From Heliopora coerulea (Eukaryota > Cnidaria > Anthozoa > Scleralcyonacea > Helioporidae), in assembly GCA_030142905.1 (NCBI GenBank), contig JASJOG010000321.1:124001-188000 (forward strand): a stretch of DNA of 64,000 bases, read 5' to 3'. The notes below the pieces were generated by a model. The model worked only from the letters and a program-made list of their open reading frames with translations, did not search any database and had not been told where the DNA came from. Positions 49,518-64,000 of the stretch are shown here, one piece after another. The position numbers and the translations under genes were made by a program. Every line of letters starts with the position of its first letter. Position 1 is the first letter of the stretch.

Positions 49518-50018
49518 CAGTGCTGGGCGATACCAAGTACTTAGTATTCGATACCAGCGATACCACGAGCAGCGGTATCGGTATCGACTACTGACCTGGT
49601 ATCGCTCGATACTTGCTCCCGGTTTTTTGGCTATGTGTGTTACTTTACTTTTTCTTATGATCAATTTTTTCGTTAAACAGTTAGAGGTTCAACAAACTAT
49701 TAAAATAACTATAAAAAGAAAGTACGCCAACTTAAGTATCGTTGGGTCGTTGGCTTAGTCGCAGCTTCATTTAGTAATGTTAAAGTCTTAGCATAAAATA
49801 TAAGTACAAAAACCTACCTTGTTCGAGACTACATTTTCACAATCGCGCGAAGTATCGGAAGTGAACGATACCAGCATTATAAGTACTCACTTATGGTATC
49901 GAAAATTAAAACTTCGCAGTCATTTTGGTATCGAAATAGGTATCGGTATCGACCGATACCAATTTTCAAGTAATCGGTATCGGTATCGAAATAAAAATCC
50001 TGGTATCGCCCAGCACTA
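49518..50018. mobile_element. hAT-type MITE, 501 bp
   Basis: Termini CAGTGCTGGGCGATACC and GGTATCGCCCAGCACTA form an inverted repeat (one terminal mismatch), flanked by identical 8-bp AGCCACGT (49510-49517 and 50019-50026), the target duplication size of hAT elements. The interior repeats GGTATCG many times; no transposase is encoded. Confidence 0.92.
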
Positions 50019-50309
50019 AGCCACGTCACCTTAAAAAATAACCCAAAAATAATGGTTCAAACCCATTGTTCAAAAGTAGCCCAATTCTAATTCTGCTGTA
50101 CGAATTGCACAACCAGCCCAAAATCTTCATCATAATCAGTAATTCTGTTCAGCTAAAATTTTTAATATGCTCCTAAAATATTGCCATTCGTATTTCTTTC
50201 CTCGCAGTTTACGAGGAAATGCTTTTCTTTTTTTCTTCTTTTTTTAAAATTTCTATTCGTTTACCCAGGCGAACTGATCATGTAGTAACCAAACAATAAA
50301 CAAATCCTT

Positions 50310-50640
50310 ACGATACAGTATTTTTCCGAATATACACCCCCGATCGAACAAACGCCTTGATTCGAATGGACACCCCCAAAGCTTGTGAATTTTTAATGTG
50401 CGACCTTCTTGAGTGAATGACCTTTCTAGAATAAACCCCACCAAACAAGTAAAAAGAAAAGCTATTTGCGAATGAACTGGTGGATCAGGAATAGATTTCA
50501 ACTAAACATAAACTGTGTAAGTGACGATCTTGATGTTGTATGCTATGGTTGTAAAGCTTATGTTACTTAAAAGAAATACACTATAGAATGTTGTTGGAGA
50601 ATAAACCCCTCTTCTCACATAAAAGCCGCTCTAAAAATGA
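50310..50640. repeat. Possible DNA-transposon remnant
   Basis: TACAGTATTTTTCCGAATATACACCCC at 50316 begins a region with recurring ACACCCCC and AATAAACCCC phrases, as in decayed TIR elements. No second end is defined. Confidence 0.3.
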
Positions 50641-53230
50641 AGGACATATTTATCCTTCCTCTCACATTTTCACTCTGAAAGTCCATGCATCCCTTGTTTT
50701 GCATTTCACCCACTTTCCCATCGCAGAATCAGCATATTATATCAATCATTAAACAATTGGACGAGGCTCAGCCTGATAACAAGAGCTTCCTAGGCCATTA
50801 GTGATCGTTTTAGTATTTACCGAGGCCAACGGCTTCGGCCGATAATATTTCTCGGCTATTTCATTCGTTCTTTACTTGGATTAACGAAAAAGATAACGGA
50901 CGGCACATGTTTTATTTGATCTGAAGATAGTTTAAACATGAGATAAATTCGCAAGTCTAAATTGGTTAGTGATTTCCTGGAGTTTTGATGTGGCAATGTA
51001 ATTGTTGCCCAGTAAATTTTTCTTTTATTTTGAATCAGAGCTTCCTGATAAGTCTCTGTAGGATTAGTGGTAAGTCTGGTTCACACCAGCGAGATATCAG
51101 CAATATGGGCACTCGAAATTAATACTCGCTTACGTCAACAGTTTGAACAAGGATATATAACGATATAAATATACAATAGTGACATAAATACTACACCGTA
51201 ATGGGAATATTCTTTGTGGTTACGTTTACGCTGTTTTGACGGCATGTTTTCGCTGAGAACCGAGTTTAGAATTAGGGTAACGGGAAAAGGTTTGGCTAGT
51301 TGGCCTATATTTAACCATAGATTAACACAAATCCACATCTCAACTCTAACATCGGTACGCATGGACAAAAATACGCAAAAGTTGGCAGCCATATCACTAG
51401 TCCCACCCAACACTAATGAGCAGTGCCACGTCGTGCGCAATTCCGGTAATTTTGATAAAGTTCTGGCTTCCTGCAATTGCTTTTGTATTAAAGTACCAGT
51501 AAAAATTTCCTGTAGCTCAATGTTAACATTTTTGAAATTTGAATATCAAACTGTTGTGAACATAATTTTAATTTGTTTTCTTGCTTCATGATCGGATAGT
51601 CAAATTTTATCTCAAGACAGATTTTATAGTGGACAATACATAACTTAGCTTTGTTGAGTGCGACCTGAGAAAGAGTCAAGATCCTTAGATTGGGAAACCC
51701 TTACCAGAACTAAGCATATGTTGACTTTAACACAGTGCCACATACATATACGAACGTGGTAAAAGGCACGAGAATGCCACGTTTATTGCTACATTCGACT
51801 TGGGTTACAGCCTCAAACGTTTAACGCTCTTAACGGTTACACATGGTGGTAAAATGCTACAAAATGACAATAAACACAAGAAAATATTATATATCCGTGA
51901 CGTAAAATTACTTTTCAGAAATTAGAAAAATAGTAAAAACTGCTAAGTTATACAATGTTTACAATTTATAACATTCATTTAAACAGTATGTCAGTTTAAT
52001 AATCTATAAAAAGTGGCAATGAGCTACTGAAAAAAAGACATCTACCCCACGATTATACTTCGGTTTCTCCTTCTCTACCTTTGTGTCTATCTCTAGTTCC
52101 CTACCTGTATCTCTACCTTGCTCTCTGTAACTGTATATCACAGTAAATCTAAAAGTGCTGAAACAGCTCCAAGATAGCCATTTTCTGGCCAGAAAGTTGG
52201 CATTTTTGTCCCGCCGAAACTGGGTCTCCACGCTCTGGGTGAAAAAGTATATGACCATCAAAGTAATTGAAATCATTAAATAAGGAGTACGCTAAATAAT
52301 CAAATACCAGACTTGACAAAGTCTTTAAAGCTTTCTTACGACTAACATCTCTCCCAAACTTTTCCATTTTGGCTCTTAGTGACAACCTTCTGCAGCATTA
52401 GTCGTTTAAACTTCAGTCTCTGATTCGGCTGGCCCATTGTATTCTTCTTTCCTCGCTTAAAAACCTCATACCTCTTTTATGTGGCCGATTAACCATAGAG
52501 AAAGTCTTCTTCCTCAGTGTATCCTTTCAATCACCATTCTGCAAGGTGTCTTTAGTCCTTCTAGTAACGTATCTCCACTAACTTATTCTTGCTTCATGCA
52601 CCTTTGCTGCGGTTGTTCATGCTTGCAACGAACGTCGGAAATTCTCATTCCTTTTGCCATTCAGTTGAGAATACCTCTCGATCCACTCCATCATCTCCGT
52701 CTCTGCCCTGTCCGGCATTTTGACATCTTTCTTCTTAACCTCCGATGTTTCCCTTCCATATCTCGGTATTACATTGAGTGAGTACATCAGGTAGATTTAT
52801 TCGGGAAATTATTCTATGTAATTACGGTCTTGATCAACGGTCATTTCTTCACTGTTCAGGCAGTTATAGGACCAAAATATAACAAGAAAATGATCAGCAT
52901 TGTGCTACTAACAAACGATCCATAACCTGAAGTTAGTATCTTTTTTTTTCTGAGACCCCCAGGCTGTTAAATAGCCCAGTGAGGTTGCTTAAGTAAATCT
53001 ATCTGGAAAAAAAATATGAACGAACAAGATTATAGATAAAACCCCTAAATATTTACCGTACGATGCTTTGTGAGAAAATACATTAACGGGACATAAAAGG
53101 GTAAGAAATGTTTCCCGCGATAACATAATGCAATTAAATCGAAACTGATAACGTTGCCGGTTTTCAGCTGCACAATCTTGACCGACGTTCACCAAAACGT
53201 TCGTCGATGAAAATCAGTGCTTGATTAGAC
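50640..53230. other. No gene seen upstream of gene C 3' end
   Basis: Short open frames only. The part closest to 53239 may be gene C 3' UTR; a TTTATT (AATAAA on minus) lies near 52797. Confidence 0.5.
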
Positions 53231-53239
53231 AGCTTAAAT

Positions 53240-60830
<7,591 letters not shown>

Positions 60831-63800
60831 CTGACCAACGGTTCAAAGCAAGAAGCTGAAATATGCAACGAAATAAAAGAAAACCAAATCGTTTCGCAAG
60901 ATTGCAACAAAAACTGGCGATTATGCTCAAAAGTAGTGGGAACAGCGTTTCTTGAGTCAGCATTGCACTTTAAGAAATCTTACAAGATACGTGATAATGT
61001 CGAGTTAGCCTTTTAAATCGTTTAAGAAATAGACTGGCATGCAAGCGCCAAAGAGATAATTTAAGAAACATTGCAATTGATTAAGTTTTTGTTGTTTTGG
61101 AGCACCTAACTTTTTGAGAATTATTAAAGACGTAGTCATCAAATCTCCCACTGAAATAACTTTACTACATGTATTCTGAACTAACAAAGCGAGTTTCGTC
61201 TTTTCCCTTTACCTTCACCCTTAGAACCCCAGGTCAAATGAGAAATTTCCGGACTAGTTGGAGAATTATGTTATGTAAATTAATTCAAGCTAAATTAGTG
61301 ATGTTAAATTAATCCCTGCAAGTAAAAAGTTACGTCCAGTTTTTGTTATATAACATTACAGAACGTCCCAAACCCAGGGCGTAACCTTTGTACCATGTTT
61401 GTGCAACACGATTTGCCACGGCAAAGAGAATGTCATTCTTGTCACAAGATTCCGCCACTTTCCTAAGCGGGGCCGCAAGATAAGTTTTGGAATTATGGAT
61501 ACATAGGAACAAGATGTCCATAATATAAAAACATTCCGGTTTCTGCCGATCAATGCACGTCCATATACCTCTAGGAGAACTTACGGTATTCAATCATAGG
61601 GTTAGAATCCTTACCCTAACCCTAACCATAATATTCGGAATAAAGCTGAATCTTAGGATTATTGACATTTCAGGATTATCCTGAATCTTAGATGATTGGA
61701 TATCAGTTAAATATTCTTACTTTTTCAGTCCCAGTCTGAAACCGGTTACCTGGTCTCAGTGGTTACATTCTAGTGTCGACCGTCTCATAAGTATTTTAAC
61801 GAGTCACTGCGCAACTTGTCAAACAGTTTAAAGCGCACGGAAGGGAACATTATTTGCTAAGGATAATTTACCGCAGAAGGTCAGGTTTTATACAGTTTAT
61901 CGATGAAAAATCCTTTGAGGAACCGTCAGACATGGCTTCTGATCACACTTCGAAGTGAACCAACTTGAAAATAGTGTAGTATTTCAGAAAATTATGATAA
62001 AATCCGAAGATCAAGAGAAATAAAATCAGACAATATCGCACAGAAGCATTAAGATCAGTTGGATCAAAGCTTGTAGACGCAGATCCACTGTTACCAAAGC
62101 CTGGCCCAGGCCTATTGAGTGAACGGGACTGACAACTAACAAACTTGCGAGATGTTAAATATTGGTTCGACTCTTCAAGTCACGAAGACCTCTTCACTCA
62201 CTAGAACGTTTTACGAATTCTCGATGACAACTAAGCCCGTGCAGTTATCGCAGTAACCGAGTTAGATGGGCTAAGGTTACGGTTTCTGGGGACGTTCAAA
62301 GACATAAATGGAAACAAAAAATTAGCAAGAAATTCTGCTGTAAACAATAAACTTGTCGAGTTCCAAAACTTTCTACTTGGAAGCTATTGGTCCCGGAAAA
62401 AATCGACATAATTTCAAAACAGACCACCACAAACACATTTCGTCGTACGCGTAAAGCTAGTAAGATTTTCAACACTTATATTAAACGGAAAAGGTGACAG
62501 AACATTACACAAAAATCAATTTAGGATTTCTGGAAACAGGTTCTATGAAGCCTGGGCAGGTCCTCCGTAGACGTCCGGCCTACAGCAAGTGAACGGCACT
62601 ATTCATGCTTTGAGCAAACGAACTTCAATACTATCCACCAAATCGTACAATATAATAAAATGGTCTGATTTGGTGGATAACAGGTTTACCCCGGCTGCTC
62701 CTCTGTTCCTCCACAGCAAATATCCGACAAGTAAGCTACCTGGGATTCGCACAGCCGACCCCTATTTTCTAGAGCACGAGTTATTTAATTTAGCTGATTA
62801 AACTGGTTTATTCTGGTTTAATAATTGCCGAAAAAACCCAAAACAAACTGTAATAAATAGGAACAATAGCGCTGAAATTATCTCAAAATATGTCAGCGAA
62901 CGTTCACATCCAAGGTTGATCCTGCAAGGGTGACAATCACGCGATAAGTAAAATCACGAAAAAACGTAATAAGGTATTTGGTTAACCGTTCAATGAAGTG
63001 CACCTGAACATAATTAACCATAACAAGACACTTCAGGACACGTGGTTAATAATTAATCCAGACCACGTAATATTTCAGAGCACGTCAAACAGCAAAGGTT
63101 TAAAAGGATTAACAAAACAATAACACAACATTTTATCGATTTAAAACTTGTTGTGTCTTTTGTATTGCGGATATTTCAAAGAGACCATGCACCACAAATT
63201 CCTGTTCTCCAAACACCATATCCTAAAGTTGGGAATCTGTAGCCCACGATCTTCTGTCAAGAAACGAAACTAATAAATTAAACCTCCGTTCATACACGCA
63301 ATGATACGGTTGGATCTGTTCAAACAAGTCCGATGGTACAGAAATATTAACTGTAACAAAACCCCAGTTGGCTGTGTTCCTTAGAAAGTGTGGACATAAT
63401 TTACTTACGATAAATTATTTTAAAGTCCTAACAGCGTCATTAGTCGAGTTGCGTGTCTATCAGCTTAAGGATCCCGAAGAGTGCATTCCTACTGGGCCAG
63501 ACCTTAGAGTGACCGATGGAAAAATCCTGTGTCTGCTACAAAACGAGAAAATGCTATTGTCTTCTTGGATAATAACGCTAAATCGTAAGCCCCCTGATTC
63601 CTGTTAATAAAAACTAATTCAATTTGTATTTTCCTTTCTTGACGAGCATCATGGAGAAGGGAGAAATTCATCTTATATCTCCGAGGTTAATTCAATTTGC
63701 GTCTTGTCTGGTTCAAGTAATTAGTGAAAGAAACTTTCTTTACAACCATACGCTGGCAGTGGCACCATCAACGCAATTTCAGAAGGGCTTTGATGTAACT

Positions 63801-64000
63801 AATACATCGAGTTTGCTTACATTTCAATAAGATATCACCTAAGCGATTTAAGTAGCCCAAATTTACTTATGAAGATCTGCGGGCTTGGGGTACTAGCAGC
63901 ACTTTGAAACGACCTATACTTTGAGTTTGTTTAACGTCCGACAAAATCTCACCGTAGATATTTCAGCAAATCTTCAATCATCGTAATCCTAAAAACTCGA
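60831..64000. other. Upstream of gene C: no supported gene
   Basis: It should hold the gene C promoter and possible 5' non-coding exons. No obvious promoter motif could be assigned. Open frames such as 63368-63607 have no recognised domain. Confidence 0.5.

Noticed and set aside
63368..63830. Two adjacent open frames near the right edge
   Set aside because: No recognised domain or splice logic; treated as chance.

Overview
The window looks like metazoan nuclear DNA, most likely from an anthozoan cnidarian (stony coral, corallimorph or sea anemone). It is AT-rich, has split genes with GT-AG introns and a tract of degenerate TTAGGG telomere-type repeats, and carries Penelope-like, pogo/Tigger, hAT, Harbinger-type and SINE-like elements together with many microsatellites. 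There is no prokaryotic gene organisation. The lineage is inferred from this overall character; no species marker is present.

Three related multi-exon genes dominate. Gene A (+, about 895-4171) encodes a protein with a variable N-terminal module, coiled coils and one death effector domain (DED). Gene B (-, 19732 down to 10733) and gene C (-, 60830 down to 53240) have the same ordering but continue through five further exons. These encode a CHY zinc finger, a split CTCHY zinc finger and a C3H2C3 RING finger, which is the core of the RCHY1/PIRH2 family of E3 ubiquitin ligases. I reconstructed the splice sites by eye. All phases close, and genes B and C share identical sizes for three consecutive zinc-finger exons (128, 121 and 83 nt), so they are paralogues. 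Gene C reads as a complete 895-residue protein. The DED plus RCHY1-type ligase architecture is the most striking content here. By inference it could couple ubiquitylation to death-receptor, caspase-8 or FADD-type signalling.

Region by region: 1-4.2 kb, a degenerate coiled-coil-like fragment at the left edge and then gene A; 4.9-5.7 kb, a rearranged Penelope-like remnant; 5.7-10.7 kb, non-coding with a 73-bp perfect foldback; 10.7-19.7 kb, gene B with microsatellite-filled introns; 20-37.7 kb, no supported gene, only foldbacks, a 20-bp minisatellite and a GCGATCG-rich repeat; 37.7-39.2 kb, an intact-ended pogo/Tigger-like element holding a CENP-B-type helix-turn-helix ORF and a divergent HIRAN-domain ORF; 39.2-53.2 kb, non-coding with SINE-like pieces, a hAT MITE and other TE ends; 53.2-60.8 kb, gene C, whose first intron contains interstitial telomeric repeats and a Harbinger-like MITE; 60.8-64 kb, no supported gene.

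How the genes might work together is inference. Genes B and C would be DED-targeted ubiquitin ligases. Gene A would be a DED/coiled-coil protein without the ligase half that could pair with them or with other DED proteins and act as adaptor or competitor.
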